From NCBI GenBank assembly GCA_964405465.1, contig CAYONZ010000022.1:1-56084 (forward strand): a DNA stretch of 56,084 nt, in the 5' to 3' direction. A program made the translations under genes and the position numbers. Under the pieces are notes generated by a model, which had not been told where the DNA came from, searched no databases, and saw only the letters and a list, made by a program, of their open reading frames with translations. This document shows, in pieces, positions 8,274 through 17,390 of this stretch (within the stretch, counting starts at the first letter, position 1; the number at the start of each line of letters is the position of its first letter). The DNA is from CAYONZ01 sp964405465. GTDB taxonomy: Bacteria; Bdellovibrionota; Bdellovibrionia; Bdellovibrionales; JAMPXM01.

Positions 8274-9299
8274 TCAAGCCAAAGGATCCATTTCCCTCAG
8301 GTGTTTTTTTGCCAAATCCGTGACAACTCGACCTCGCGGAGTTTTTTGCAATAAGCCCTCTTGAATCAAAAAAGGTTCATAGACCTCTTCAAGAGTTCCC
8401 TTGTCTTCGCTTAACGCCGCAGAGATTGTTTCGATTCCTACTGGTCCGCCAGCAAACTTCTCGCTGATTAGGGTCAAAATCCTTCGATCCATTTCATCTA
8501 GGCCCAAATGGTCCACCTCAAGTTGATCGAGAGCGTATTGCGCTAGTTCATCGGTGATGACACCTTGGCCTTTCACCTGTGCGTAATCGCGAACTCGCTT
8601 CAACAACCGATTTGCAATACGCGGAGTTCCCCGACAACGCCTAGCCATTGCCATTGCGCCCTCCTCATCCATCGCAATCCCCAAAAGTTTGGCGCTTCGT
8701 TTGAGAATGGTCACGAGAGCTGGTTTATCATAAAAAGAAAACCTCTCGACAATTCCAAAACGATCACGCAATGGAGCGTTGATAAGACCAGAGCGCGTGG
8801 TCGCTCCAATAAGAGTAAACGGTGCCAACTGAAATTTCATCGAGCGCGCACCAAGCCCTTCGCCCGTCACTATATCAATATAAAAATCCTCCATCGCACT
8901 GTAGAGATATTCTTCCACGACGCGATTTAAGCGATGAATCTCATCAATAAACAAAATTGAATTAGGAGTCAGTCCGGTCAGAATTGCTGCGACATCACCC
9001 TTTTTATCAAGGGCAGGTCCAGAAGTCGTCTTGCATTCGACGGCCATGGTGTTGGCAATTATGTGGGCAAGAGTAGTCTTTCCCAATCCAGGAGGGCCAC
9101 TCAGCAAGATATGATCAAGAGGCTCCCCACGTCTTTGTGCAGCCTCTACAAAAACTTTCAATTTTTCTTTCACACGATCTTGACCAGGAAATTCCGAAAA
9201 ATTCTTGGGTCGCAGACCGGCTTCCCAACTGGATTCACTCTCGCCTTTTGCTGGAGTAACAAGCCGTTCCTGCTCCATATCAAAGTTCAATTCACTCAT
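8274..9299 (-). CDS. ruvB: Holliday junction DNA helicase RuvB
   Basis: 341 residues, normal for RuvB. It is the hexameric AAA+ motor that drives branch migration of Holliday junctions with RuvA. Seen in the sequence: LRPKNFSEFPGQ near the start, Walker A GPPGLGKTTLA, Walker B ILFIDEIHR, the sensor TLIGATTRSGLINAPLRDRFG, and a C-terminal winged-helix region with GGPVGIETISAALSED. The start ATG at 9299 has GGGAGA upstream. It is the last gene of the ruvC-ruvA-ruvB operon, 40 bases after ruvA. Confidence 0.98.
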   Translation of the reverse strand: MSELNFDMEQERLVTPAKGESESSWEAGLRPKNFSEFPGQDRVKEKLKVFVEAAQRRGEPLDHILLSGPPGLGKTTLAHIIANTMAVECKTTSGPALDKKGDVAAILTGLTPNSILFIDEIHRLNRVVEEYLYSAMEDFYIDIVTGEGLGARSMKFQLAPFTLIGATTRSGLINAPLRDRFGIVERFSFYDKPALVTILKRSAKLLGIAMDEEGAMAMARRCRGTPRIANRLLKRVRDYAQVKGQGVITDELAQYALDQLEVDHLGLDEMDRRILTLISEKFAGGPVGIETISAALSEDKGTLEEVYEPFLIQEGLLQKTPRGRVVTDLAKKHLREMDPLA

Positions 9300-9339
9300 T
9301 TCATCTCCCTGAATTTTTCACCATGCGCGAATCACTGCT

Positions 9340-9942
9340 CTAGACTTGTCCAGAAAGCGACTGTAACCCTTTACGAATCCCTTGCTGAAGATCAATATCT
9401 TTCGGCATCGTTTCTACTACTTTTTCGACATCTCCCGCACGAAATCCAAGATTAACCAACGCCGAAATAATTTCGGCCTGAACGCCATTTGCGCCACCCG
9501 CTTTCGATTTCTTGCCATTGTCAGATTCATCCAAAACGAGCTGCCCTTTCAACGTCAAAATCAATTGCTCGGCCGTCTTTTTGCCGACCTTAGGCAACGA
9601 CGACAACCCTTTGACATTCCCTTCATCAATCATTGCCACCAACTGTGACAACTGAGTCGCAGAAAGAATCTTAATTGCCATCTTCGGTCCAATGCCATTG
9701 ACTTTCAAAAGAGACAAAAACATTTTCTTTTCAAACGGCGTCGAAAATCCATAAAGCGCCAACGCATCTTCGCGAAGATGGGTAAAAACCCAAACTTGAC
9801 TCTCCTGTTTTGCATCTCCCTGAAAAAGCAAATCATCAAGTGTTTGTGTCGAACAGCAAAGTTCGTAACCTACGCCGTTAACATCCATCATGACGGACTC
9901 AAAGGTTTGCTCAATTACTCGTCCCCGTAAAAAACCAATCAT
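9340..9942 (-). CDS. ruvA: Holliday junction branch migration protein RuvA
   Basis: 200 residues. RuvA holds the four-way DNA junction for RuvB. The N-terminal OB domain begins MIGFLRGRVIEQ and includes VNGVGYELCCS. The two helix-hairpin-helix parts are visible as LLKVNGIGPKMAIKIL and LSSLPKVGKKTAEQLIL. A C-terminal domain follows an acidic/glycine linker and contains ALVNLGFRAGDVEKVV, the RuvB contact. Its start overlaps the ruvC stop as ATGA (9939-9942), so the two are translationally coupled. Confidence 0.97.
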   Translation of the reverse strand: MIGFLRGRVIEQTFESVMMDVNGVGYELCCSTQTLDDLLFQGDAKQESQVWVFTHLREDALALYGFSTPFEKKMFLSLLKVNGIGPKMAIKILSATQLSQLVAMIDEGNVKGLSSLPKVGKKTAEQLILTLKGQLVLDESDNGKKSKAGGANGVQAEIISALVNLGFRAGDVEKVVETMPKDIDLQQGIRKGLQSLSGQV

Positions 9943-10448
9943 AGAGATGACTCCCTCAAACTTTTTTTCATTCTTTTTGCCACTTCCAATTGCACAGCAT
10001 GATAATAGGCCAATGCCAAAGCATCCGAAGCATCGACTTTCGCTGCAGCACGAATTCCCAAAATAGAAAACAAGATCATCTGCACCTGCTCTTTCTCTGC
10101 AGCACCACTACCGGTGATTCCTTTTTTGACTTCACGCGGGGTGTACTCGCTGATTTCACTTTTCACCCGCAGAGCTTCTAGCAGACACACGCCTCGCACA
10201 TGCCCCAGCTTAAATGCTGAGTCCGCATTGCGCCCAAGAAAAATCTTTTCAACCACAGTCACGTGAGGAGTCCACTGCGCCATCAAAGCTTGAATTTTTT
10301 CACCGATCAGTTGCAGCCTGGCCGAAAACTCCAGGCCCTTCGACACCTCGATCACGCCGTGCTCACGATGAACCACCCGTCCGCCATCAACTTCGACAAT
10401 ACCATATCCGGTATTATAACTTCCTGGGTCAATCCCTAGAATCAGCAT
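9939..10448 (-). CDS. ruvC: crossover junction endodeoxyribonuclease RuvC
   Basis: 169 residues from ATG 10448 (MLILGIDPGSYNTGYGIVE); an ATG six codons upstream is possible but lengthens the conserved start. RuvC cuts Holliday junctions held by RuvAB. The acidic active-site residues are visible: Asp in GIDPGS, Glu in VVEKIFLG, and the Asp pair in KVDASDALALAYYH. First gene of ruvCAB, divergent from the TPR gene at 10539 across about 90 bases that must hold both promoters. Confidence 0.96.
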   Translation of the reverse strand: MLILGIDPGSYNTGYGIVEVDGGRVVHREHGVIEVSKGLEFSARLQLIGEKIQALMAQWTPHVTVVEKIFLGRNADSAFKLGHVRGVCLLEALRVKSEISEYTPREVKKGITGSGAAEKEQVQMILFSILGIRAAAKVDASDALALAYYHAVQLEVAKRMKKSLRESSL

Positions 10449-10538
10449 ACTCACGACTCCTCGCACTTTGTGGGATCATTTAATTATGCGAAATTGTGAG
10501 ATTCAAGTCCGCATTCTGATTTACCTTATGCATAAAAG

Positions 10539-11327
10539 ATGTCAGACTTTAAGCAAATGAGCACACCAATTAACCCTGAATTCGTGGAACGCTATCAAAA
10601 CGAATACGAGAAGAATCCGAATTCAAGAGTCTTTGCACCCTTAGCTGAGGCCTATCGCCGCATGGGCCTCATCGAGGAGGCTCTGCAAGTCTGCGCCCAT
10701 GGAGTCGAGGTGCACCCACAGTTCGCAAGTGGCCGCGTGGCCTATGCCAAAGTCCTGCTTGAACAGGATCGTTTCGATGAAGCTCTGAAGCAGCTTGATA
10801 TGGCCATCCAAATTTCTCCAGATAATCTTATGGCTCATTCGTTAAGGGGCGAAACACTGATCAAATTGCGCAAACCGAAAGAGGCGTTGAAAGCATTCAA
10901 AATGGTTTTGTACCTTCACCCTGAAGACGAGCGCGCGCTCTCTGCTGTCCAAAAGTGGGAATTTCTCACTGCCGATGAATACGAATCTGATTTATTTTCG
11001 GTAAAGCCTCAATTCGAAGCCACGTCCAACTCAAAAACTCCTGAATCTAAAATTCAAATGCGCAAAGAAATTGAGCGCGCCCTTTCGTTGGCCGACGCCT
11101 TCACCGTGCGAAATGACATTGAAAGAGCAATTGAAGTTTTGGAGCGTGCCCGAAAACAACTCGGCGCTGTCGCCGAAATTGAAAACCGCTTAAATATGCT
11201 TATTGAACGAGCACGACCTGAACCATCAGCATCTACGGCCTCCATTGAGCGAATCAGAAGAGAAGCCAAAGAGACCAAACTCCAGACATTGTTACAGCGC
11301 ATTAGTGAGCGAAGACTCGAGAGTTGA
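10539..11327 (+). CDS. TPR-repeat protein, unknown function
   Basis: 262 residues with no signal peptide, so probably cytoplasmic. The first 120 residues are TPR units with the usual Gly/Ala/Pro pattern: PLAEAYRRMGLIEEALQVCAHGVEVHP, GRVAYAKVLLEQDRFDEALKQLDMAIQISP, AHSLRGETLIKLRKPKEALKAFKMVLYLHP. The rest is charged and helical, with a last part rich in Arg and Glu. TPR proteins are scaffolds, so nothing more precise can be said. The start could be ATG 10539 or ATG 10557; neither has a strong ribosome site. It lies between ruvC (divergent) and efp, 79 bases upstream of the latter. Confidence 0.75.
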   Translation: MSDFKQMSTPINPEFVERYQNEYEKNPNSRVFAPLAEAYRRMGLIEEALQVCAHGVEVHPQFASGRVAYAKVLLEQDRFDEALKQLDMAIQISPDNLMAHSLRGETLIKLRKPKEALKAFKMVLYLHPEDERALSAVQKWEFLTADEYESDLFSVKPQFEATSNSKTPESKIQMRKEIERALSLADAFTVRNDIERAIEVLERARKQLGAVAEIENRLNMLIERARPEPSASTASIERIRREAKETKLQTLLQRISERRLES

Positions 11328-11406
11328 CGACCTGTTTATAGTCCTTCATAAATGAACCTTAAAACTTGAAACTCAAATTTATTGCATACTTACATGTGAG
11401 GTTATT

Positions 11407-11970
11407 ATGTTGCAACTAAGTGACTTTCGAAAAGGAGCTAAAATTCTTGTCGATGGCCAACCCTATGTCGTGGTCGACTTTCAACACGTGAAACCAGGTA
11501 AAGGTAATCAGTTCACACGAACCAAACTTCGCAATCTTTTGTCTGGCACCAATCTCGAGCGCACTTTTAAATCAGGTGAAAAGTTCGAAATTCCAGATAT
11601 CAGCACAATCGAAATGAGTTTTCTCTATAAAGACGACAACGGCTACAATTTCATGAATCAAGCAAATTACGAGCAAATCTTGATGAACGCCGAAGATGTA
11701 GGAGACGCAGTCAATTACCTCACTGAAAATATGGAAGTCGTCATCATGACTTATAATGAAAAACCGATTGGCGTAGATGTTCCGAACTCGGTCGCACTCA
11801 AAGTCGTCAAAACTGATCCAAATTTCAAAGGCAATACTGTGACCGGAGCCAGCAAGCCGGCAACTCTTGAGACTGGCCATATCGTTCATGTGCCAATGCA
11901 TATTAGCGAAGGCGATCTGCTAAAAATTGACACTCGCACTGGTGAATATGTCGAGCGTGTGAATAAATAA
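11407..11970 (+). CDS. efp: translation elongation factor P
   Basis: 187 residues, the usual length. EF-P rescues ribosomes stalled at proline runs. The three-domain protein starts MLQLSDFRKGAKILVDGQPY. The tip loop that reaches the peptidyl-transferase centre is KPGKGNQF, with Lys32 at the position modified in other bacteria; domain III is GHIVHVPMHISEGDLLKIDTRTGEY. No modification enzyme (EpmA/EpmB, EarP) is encoded nearby, so the modification state is unknown. Start ATG 11407 has GAGG five bases upstream. Several proteins of this window have proline runs (for example PPPPPR in the LysM protein), a plausible substrate class. Confidence 0.97.
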   Translation: MLQLSDFRKGAKILVDGQPYVVVDFQHVKPGKGNQFTRTKLRNLLSGTNLERTFKSGEKFEIPDISTIEMSFLYKDDNGYNFMNQANYEQILMNAEDVGDAVNYLTENMEVVIMTYNEKPIGVDVPNSVALKVVKTDPNFKGNTVTGASKPATLETGHIVHVPMHISEGDLLKIDTRTGEYVERVNK

Positions 11971-12369
11971 GAACACCGCAAATAAGAACTCCGTTTTTAC
12001 AACCCAGGCGGCCCTTCGCCTGGGATTGCTCTGCGAACTTGAATCCAAAGAAGAATTTTTCGATCTTGTACCCATTTCCACGTCCCTCGCTCCTACCCCT
12101 GAGACCAGAACAAAAAATTACCTAAAAGGTATCCGATGGTCCTACAGACCAGCCAAAAAAAAGCTCACTTGAGTATCAAGCAAATGCCACTTCTCTTTTT
12201 TCAACTATAAGCTCGACAAAGATGAAGTCTTGGTTGGTGACCATTCACCACCATTCACCTAAGACTGGATTCTCCTGTGAAGCAGTTTGTGAAATGCAAC
12301 TTGTCGACATCCTTTTCATTTTTTAGCATAATAGAATGGTGGCGTGCTTGAACTATTTACGGAGGATCT
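11971..12369. other. 399-bp intergenic region after efp
   Basis: Holds a perfect 7-bp stem hairpin at 12003-12024 and a 10-base tandem repeat ACCATTCACC at 12240-12249 and 12250-12259. A plus-strand frame open from 11963 to TGA 12170-12172 has protein-like composition (FTTQAALRLGLLCELESKEE, then KNYLKGIRWSYRPAKKKLT) but no ATG or GTG start. Only a TTG at 12026 is available, so it is at best a remnant or very small gene. The last 60 bases should contain the promoter of the TamB operon; I see no textbook -35/-10 pair. Confidence 0.45.
12003..12024 (+). terminator. hairpin after efp, weak terminator candidate
   Basis: CCCAGGC at 12003-12009 pairs perfectly with GCCTGGG at 12018-12024 around an 8-base loop, 33 bases after the efp stop. 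It has no following T run (ATTGCTCTG follows), so it may be a Rho-independent-like structure without the tail, an RNA-stability hairpin, or chance within the open frame noted for this region. Confidence 0.35.
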
Positions 12370-13419
12370 TTGACCTCACCACTTGAACATGAAATTCATC
12401 GCCTTTTGGGTGAGCTCAAAGAACCGGAGCTCGTCGCCCAAAACCTTGTGGAGAGATGGCGACAAAAGATCCTTTCGCGTGAAGAGCAATATTCCGTCGC
12501 GCTGTTTCTGCTCCACAGCGGTCAATATGCAGCTCTTTTTGATGAAGTCGATCGGGCTCTCAAAGAGAATGAATGGATTCCCTGGGGTCCATATCTTGAA
12601 GCCATTTTGTCTCTGGGCCATATTCCAAATGCACATCAAATTACAGCACTACTTCAGGGCATTAACGCCCAGGAGGCCATGGGAGATGCCATACGCTGCG
12701 GTCGCATCGATTCTTGGCGTGAAGAATTCAGTCGTGCTCGACACGCACGATACCAAGAAAAAAAGGCAGAATGGCAGCTGAGGCATTCCCAGCTCTTTGA
12801 TGAATTGGAGTTTGCACGTAGCCAAGGAATGTTTGAAGAGGAACGTCGCAAACTTGAAGAAATTTTCACGATCTATCCAAACGATCCAAGAGCACTCAAA
12901 GAGCAAAAAAAATTCGAAGAACGATGGGCCCGCGAAATCATCTCTTCACGTGCTTCCGATCTTGAAAGCAAAGCTGAGTTGCGAGTTCGATTCGATCGTT
13001 TACCAGAGGATCAAAGGGCATCCAAAGATGTCATGCGCGAGCAAGCACTGAAGACAGCAAATGAGAAACAGCACTTGGCAATTGATCTCGCCCTGCAATT
13101 CTATTTTTTAGACCTTCCTAAAGAAGCTTTGGAGATACTGGCTTTCGCAAAAGACTCGCCACAAAAAGATTGGCTGCGCCTTGAATTGCAAATCGAGGCA
13201 CGTCTATTTTTAGAGGCACTTGAAGAGACCCACCGAATGGAAAGTGTTTACGCAGAGAATCCTGATTATACTTTTTCACTCTGGTACACTCGCGCCATCG
13301 CTCTCTGGGGCTTGGGACAAAAAGCACTTGCGATTGAACTTATCAAAAGCATCATCAAGTACCGGCCCACGTATAAATCGGCAGCCACACTTCTGAGCGA
13401 GTGGGAGATGACTCGATGA
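12370..13419 (+). CDS. TPR-like helical protein, first gene of the TamB/Omp85 operon
   Basis: 349 residues starting at TTG 12370, with GGAGG ending five bases upstream; no nearby ATG fits better. There is no signal peptide. The protein is almost all helical, with degenerate TPR-like units (EEQYSVALFLLHSGQYAALFDEVDRAL, KLEEIFTIYPNDPRALKEQ, WYTRAIALWGLGQKALAIELIKSIIKYRP). A Glu/Lys/Arg-rich segment in the middle may form a coiled coil. Its stop overlaps the start of the TamB gene (ATGA at 13416-13419), which is strong evidence for co-translation. The role is unknown; position suggests help with outer-membrane protein or lipid transport, but that is inference. Confidence 0.75.
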   Translation: MTSPLEHEIHRLLGELKEPELVAQNLVERWRQKILSREEQYSVALFLLHSGQYAALFDEVDRALKENEWIPWGPYLEAILSLGHIPNAHQITALLQGINAQEAMGDAIRCGRIDSWREEFSRARHARYQEKKAEWQLRHSQLFDELEFARSQGMFEEERRKLEEIFTIYPNDPRALKEQKKFEERWAREIISSRASDLESKAELRVRFDRLPEDQRASKDVMREQALKTANEKQHLAIDLALQFYFLDLPKEALEILAFAKDSPQKDWLRLELQIEARLFLEALEETHRMESVYAENPDYTFSLWYTRAIALWGLGQKALAIELIKSIIKYRPTYKSAATLLSEWEMTR

Positions 13420-16400
13420 AACTTAACAGGCGCCAAATTTCTATCGCTATGCTCGCTATCCTGGTGAGTTTTCTTTTGGGCGCGCTCTCCGCCTATACTA
13501 AGCCCCGACTACAAAACTGGCTACTCGTTCAGATTGAAAAGACAAGTCGTGAGACACTGCCTGTTCGAATTTTGCCAACCTCTATTAAAATTGGTTTTGT
13601 CCCGGTTGCAATTGACGTCGAAGGTGTACGCATATTGCCAAACCCCGAAATGAAAGACCATTTAGATCCATTTACAATTAATCATATTCAACTAAACCTC
13701 AGCTTCCTTAGCCTGCTCCAAGGAAAAATTCGTTTTCGAAGTATAGGTATTGAGGGAGCCGATTTAACTCTTCGAGTTCCAAAAACAGATTCCCAATCCG
13801 ACAAGCCTCTTGCGACTCTCTTCAAACTCTTACCAAAACTTCCAATCCAAAAAATTTGGCTTCGAGATCTATCGGCAAAGGTCCACCTCGATGACCCCCA
13901 GGCCGATCTAGTTTTTGCAAAATCCACACTGCAGGCAGAAATTCAAAATGACAATCTCGCAATTGATATCAATCTGCCGGCTGTCCTACTTTCCGACAAA
14001 GAATCGACAGCAAAACTCAAACTTGCTATTGAAACGCGAGCCCTCATTGAACGAAAGACGCTCACGCTTTCCGCCCTAAAGGTCAGGCGAGATGATTCAT
14101 TTTTTGTCGCCAGTGGTACAGTTCGTGGCGATATCGAGGCGCTTAAATTTCAAAGTATAAACTTTGCGAGTCGAAATTCGCTTGCACTCAAAAATCTCCG
14201 CACCTGGATTGTAAAAACATTTCCAAAATACAGAAAGATTCCAGAGCTAGATGGCAAGCTCACGTCCGAGATCAATATTCAAAAGGATTCAAATAAACCT
14301 GCCACCACTGAATTCAAAGCCTCAACTGACAATCTCATGATCGACAAAATCTTTCTAGATAAGGTTGCGGCAGTTGGGCAATTCAACCAGGAACAAATCC
14401 GTTTTAAAAGTTTTAAAATCGAAAACAAGGGCGTACGTGCCGATGGCAGCAATTTGCGAATCAAAATACAGGACAAGGTTACACTCTCGGGACTCGCACA
14501 CATCGAAGAGTTGAACTTGCATGAACTTTTCAAGACAGTTGGGGTTGGCACGATACCCGTCTTTTGGCAAGTCACAAGTGAAATGCCGTGTGAGGGAGAA
14601 CTCTATCCGCAGTTTTTGCTCACTTGCCACCCAAAACTAAATGGAAAAAATCTAGATATACGCGGAAGCATGACAGATACAAAATCAATTGCCAAAGTAC
14701 TTGATGTTTCGGCCCAAGGAGACGTCACGATCACTCCAACTGAAGTCAGCTACTCTGGACAAGTGCAAATGCCTCTCTCTCACGGTACATCAAAAGGCAC
14801 CATCAACATCGAAAAGGGTTTCGATGTTTCGTTTGCCGCCGATCATTTTGATTTCAAAGACATTCAAGATCTTGCGCAGTTAAAAATCGAAGGCAGAGGG
14901 TCGCTTCAGGGTACTGTTTCTGGCGACAGCCACGCTGCAATCTTTGACATCGCTCTCGATGGAGAAGATGTCTGGTTTGAAAACTACGGGCTTGGACATT
15001 TCAAGTCCGATCTTTCCTATCGCAGCGGAATTTTGAAGTTTGCGAATTCCAACGGAAACTATAAAACATCGCGATACTCAGCACAACTCGAGGTGAACTT
15101 GCTGAAACATCAGCTTCAAGTTGCTGCACAATCACCATTTCTTGACATGAGCGACTTGCTTTTTGCTCTATCACGCCGCGTGCAACTCCCGTTCAAGGTT
15201 GACGGCACTGGTTCAATGAGCGTCAAAGCCTGGGGCCCGTTTGCCTTTACGGCTCTCAACTACGATTTTAAATCAGCAGTCTTCAAAGGCTCGATTATGG
15301 ACGAGCCTTTTGATCAAGCCAGATTCAACGTTCACTCTCGAAATGGTGAGGTAAAATCAGATTTGATCAAAATCACTCGCGGTGAAGGCAGTGTTACAAT
15401 GGAGGGGGTTGGCCACCCCGACGGAAACATCAGAACTATAGTTCGCGGCAGTAATTTACGAATTGAAGACTCACCCCACGTTAAGTTATTGGGACTCGGT
15501 CTCGCCGGGTATTTCGATTTCAATATGGATGTCTTCGGATACGTCTTGGGCCCTGACAATCTTTTGAAGGGAACCATCACAAAAACAACACTCGGCGAAG
15601 AGGTCCTACCTAATTCTGAGGTCTCACTTAAGATTACCAATTCAACCGTTGAAGGTGAGGCTCAGGTCTTCGAGAATATTGTACAAACATCTTTTATTTA
15701 TCCACTCAAAGAACATGCACCATTTCGTCTCAAGTCCTCATTCAAAAACTGGAATTTCTCTCCGTTTCTCTACAACATTGGTGGTTCAGCACTTCGGCGC
15801 GATTACCAGGCACATGTCTCCGGAGAATTTGATATTAACTCCCCCAAAGGTGGATTTTGGAACTCAAGTGGATTGATCAACATCCAAAATTTAGGCCTGA
15901 TCCGTGGTACGCAGTCTCTTCACACTGACGAACCTATCGTAGCCGAAATAAGTCAAGGGCATCTCAATATTCAAAAATTCGAACTCAAAGGAGAAAATTC
16001 TTTTATTAAACTCACCAGTGAATCTTCGAACTCGCAACCGATTGATCTTCAAGCAAACGGCAAATTGGATCTCAACCTAATGTCAATTTTTCTTCCGTTT
16101 TTTGAAGACATACGGGGTGTACTTACATTCACATCGTCGATCAAAGCCAACCCTGATCGCTCCGACATTGTTGGTTCAGTTTTTATCGACAAGGCATTTA
16201 TCAAACTCTTCAATCTCATTCATCCCATCGAAGAGTTGCGTGCCGATGTTATGTTCAACCAAAAAAAGATACTAGTAAACTCCTACTCGTCACTATTTGC
16301 CGGTGGGCACCTGGTTGGTGAAGGACAACTTGAGCTCAAAGGTTTTCACAATTTCCCTCTTAAGCTTTCTGGACATCTCGAAAAAGCAACTCTCAATATT

Positions 16401-17390
16401 CCTGATAAATTTAAAACTACAGGCGACGCCTCAGTGACCATTGCTGGAAGTTGGTTCCCATATTTCATGAAGGGCACGTACACGATCTCATCAGGCCTGA
16501 TTTCGAAGGAATTGGGTGGTGACGATGACAAACAAAAATCAGTGGTGCGCAGTTCATTTCTTCCACAAACACTTCTCAAAGAGGCCTTTGTTCCTCTACT
16601 GTTTGACTTGCAAATTCAAATTCCCGACCCAATTGATGTAAAAAACGATAGTGTTCAGGCCAAAGTAAAAGGCGACGTTCATTTTCAGGGCACACCTAGC
16701 AAGCCTTCACTGCTCGGAAAAATCGACATTGAAAAAAACAGCAAAGTGACCTTTAACGACAAGACCTTTGATGTACAATTGGGAAGTCTCGAATTTGTCA
16801 ACCCCATCGAAATTGACCCGAAGCTGGCAATTCTAGCTCAAGCAAAAGTTCAAGACAAAACGCAGAGCTATGATATCACGGTCAATGTCCAAGGATTTGC
16901 ATCCAAGCCATTGCTGCGTTTCTCTTCAGAGCCCGCTTTAACAGAACCAGACATCATTTCCTTGATTGCTTTGGGCGCAACCTCAAGCCAACTCGACAGC
17001 AATGTCGATTCGACACAACAAGCCTCTTCAGGCTCTATAGCAATCGTAAATGCTCTGCTATCGAAAAATCCAGTCGGAAAAGAGCTGAAGAGCAGATTCG
17101 GCCTTGATCTTTCGTTATCTCAGAGCATCGATGATTCAAGTTCTGCAGCTGTTCAAAAAATCACAGTATCGCGTCAAATCACACCTAAATTTGGAGTGAC
17201 AGGGACCCGCTCGGTTGGAAAGAATGGAAAGACAGAAGGGAAAGCAAGCTATCAGCTCAATAAAGGCGTTTCGGTCGTGGGCAGCATCGAGTCTCAGGAC
17301 CAAGAAGAGAACACCGACCAAACGAAGAAAGCCACAGGGAGTTCGCAAACAATGGGCGTCGATCTTGAATATAAATTTGAGTTTAAATGA
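13416..17390 (+). CDS. tamB: TamB-like AsmA-family translocation/lipid-transport protein
   Basis: 1324 residues from ATG 13416, in ATGA overlap with the upstream gene. The protein begins MKLNRRQISIAMLAILVSFLLGAL, one inner-membrane anchor, and the rest is a very long beta-rich periplasmic region made of repeated amphipathic strands. The C-terminal about 350 residues show TamB (DUF490) marks: LQIQIPDPIDVKNDSVQAKVKGDVHFQGTPS split across strands, LGKIDIEKNSKVTFNDKTF, and SEPALTEPDIISLIALGAT. TamB bridges inner and outer membranes and is known to aid Omp assembly and phospholipid transport. The next gene encodes an Omp85 protein and overlaps by ATGA (17387-17390), the classical TamA/TamB arrangement in reverse order. 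Confidence 0.88.
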   Translation: MKLNRRQISIAMLAILVSFLLGALSAYTKPRLQNWLLVQIEKTSRETLPVRILPTSIKIGFVPVAIDVEGVRILPNPEMKDHLDPFTINHIQLNLSFLSLLQGKIRFRSIGIEGADLTLRVPKTDSQSDKPLATLFKLLPKLPIQKIWLRDLSAKVHLDDPQADLVFAKSTLQAEIQNDNLAIDINLPAVLLSDKESTAKLKLAIETRALIERKTLTLSALKVRRDDSFFVASGTVRGDIEALKFQSINFASRNSLALKNLRTWIVKTFPKYRKIPELDGKLTSEINIQKDSNKPATTEFKASTDNLMIDKIFLDKVAAVGQFNQEQIRFKSFKIENKGVRADGSNLRIKIQDKVTLSGLAHIEELNLHELFKTVGVGTIPVFWQVTSEMPCEGELYPQFLLTCHPKLNGKNLDIRGSMTDTKSIAKVLDVSAQGDVTITPTEVSYSGQVQMPLSHGTSKGTINIEKGFDVSFAADHFDFKDIQDLAQLKIEGRGSLQGTVSGDSHAAIFDIALDGEDVWFENYGLGHFKSDLSYRSGILKFANSNGNYKTSRYSAQLEVNLLKHQLQVAAQSPFLDMSDLLFALSRRVQLPFKVDGTGSMSVKAWGPFAFTALNYDFKSAVFKGSIMDEPFDQARFNVHSRNGEVKSDLIKITRGEGSVTMEGVGHPDGNIRTIVRGSNLRIEDSPHVKLLGLGLAGYFDFNMDVFGYVLGPDNLLKGTITKTTLGEEVLPNSEVSLKITNSTVEGEAQVFENIVQTSFIYPLKEHAPFRLKSSFKNWNFSPFLYNIGGSALRRDYQAHVSGEFDINSPKGGFWNSSGLINIQNLGLIRGTQSLHTDEPIVAEISQGHLNIQKFELKGENSFIKLTSESSNSQPIDLQANGKLDLNLMSIFLPFFEDIRGVLTFTSSIKANPDRSDIVGSVFIDKAFIKLFNLIHPIEELRADVMFNQKKILVNSYSSLFAGGHLVGEGQLELKGFHNFPLKLSGHLEKATLNIPDKFKTTGDASVTIAGSWFPYFMKGTYTISSGLISKELGGDDDKQKSVVRSSFLPQTLLKEAFVPLLFDLQIQIPDPIDVKNDSVQAKVKGDVHFQGTPSKPSLLGKIDIEKNSKVTFNDKTFDVQLGSLEFVNPIEIDPKLAILAQAKVQDKTQSYDITVNVQGFASKPLLRFSSEPALTEPDIISLIALGATSSQLDSNVDSTQQASSGSIAIVNALLSKNPVGKELKSRFGLDLSLSQSIDDSSSAAVQKITVSRQITPKFGVTGTRSVGKNGKTEGKASYQLNKGVSVVGSIESQDQEENTDQTKKATGSSQTMGVDLEYKFEFK

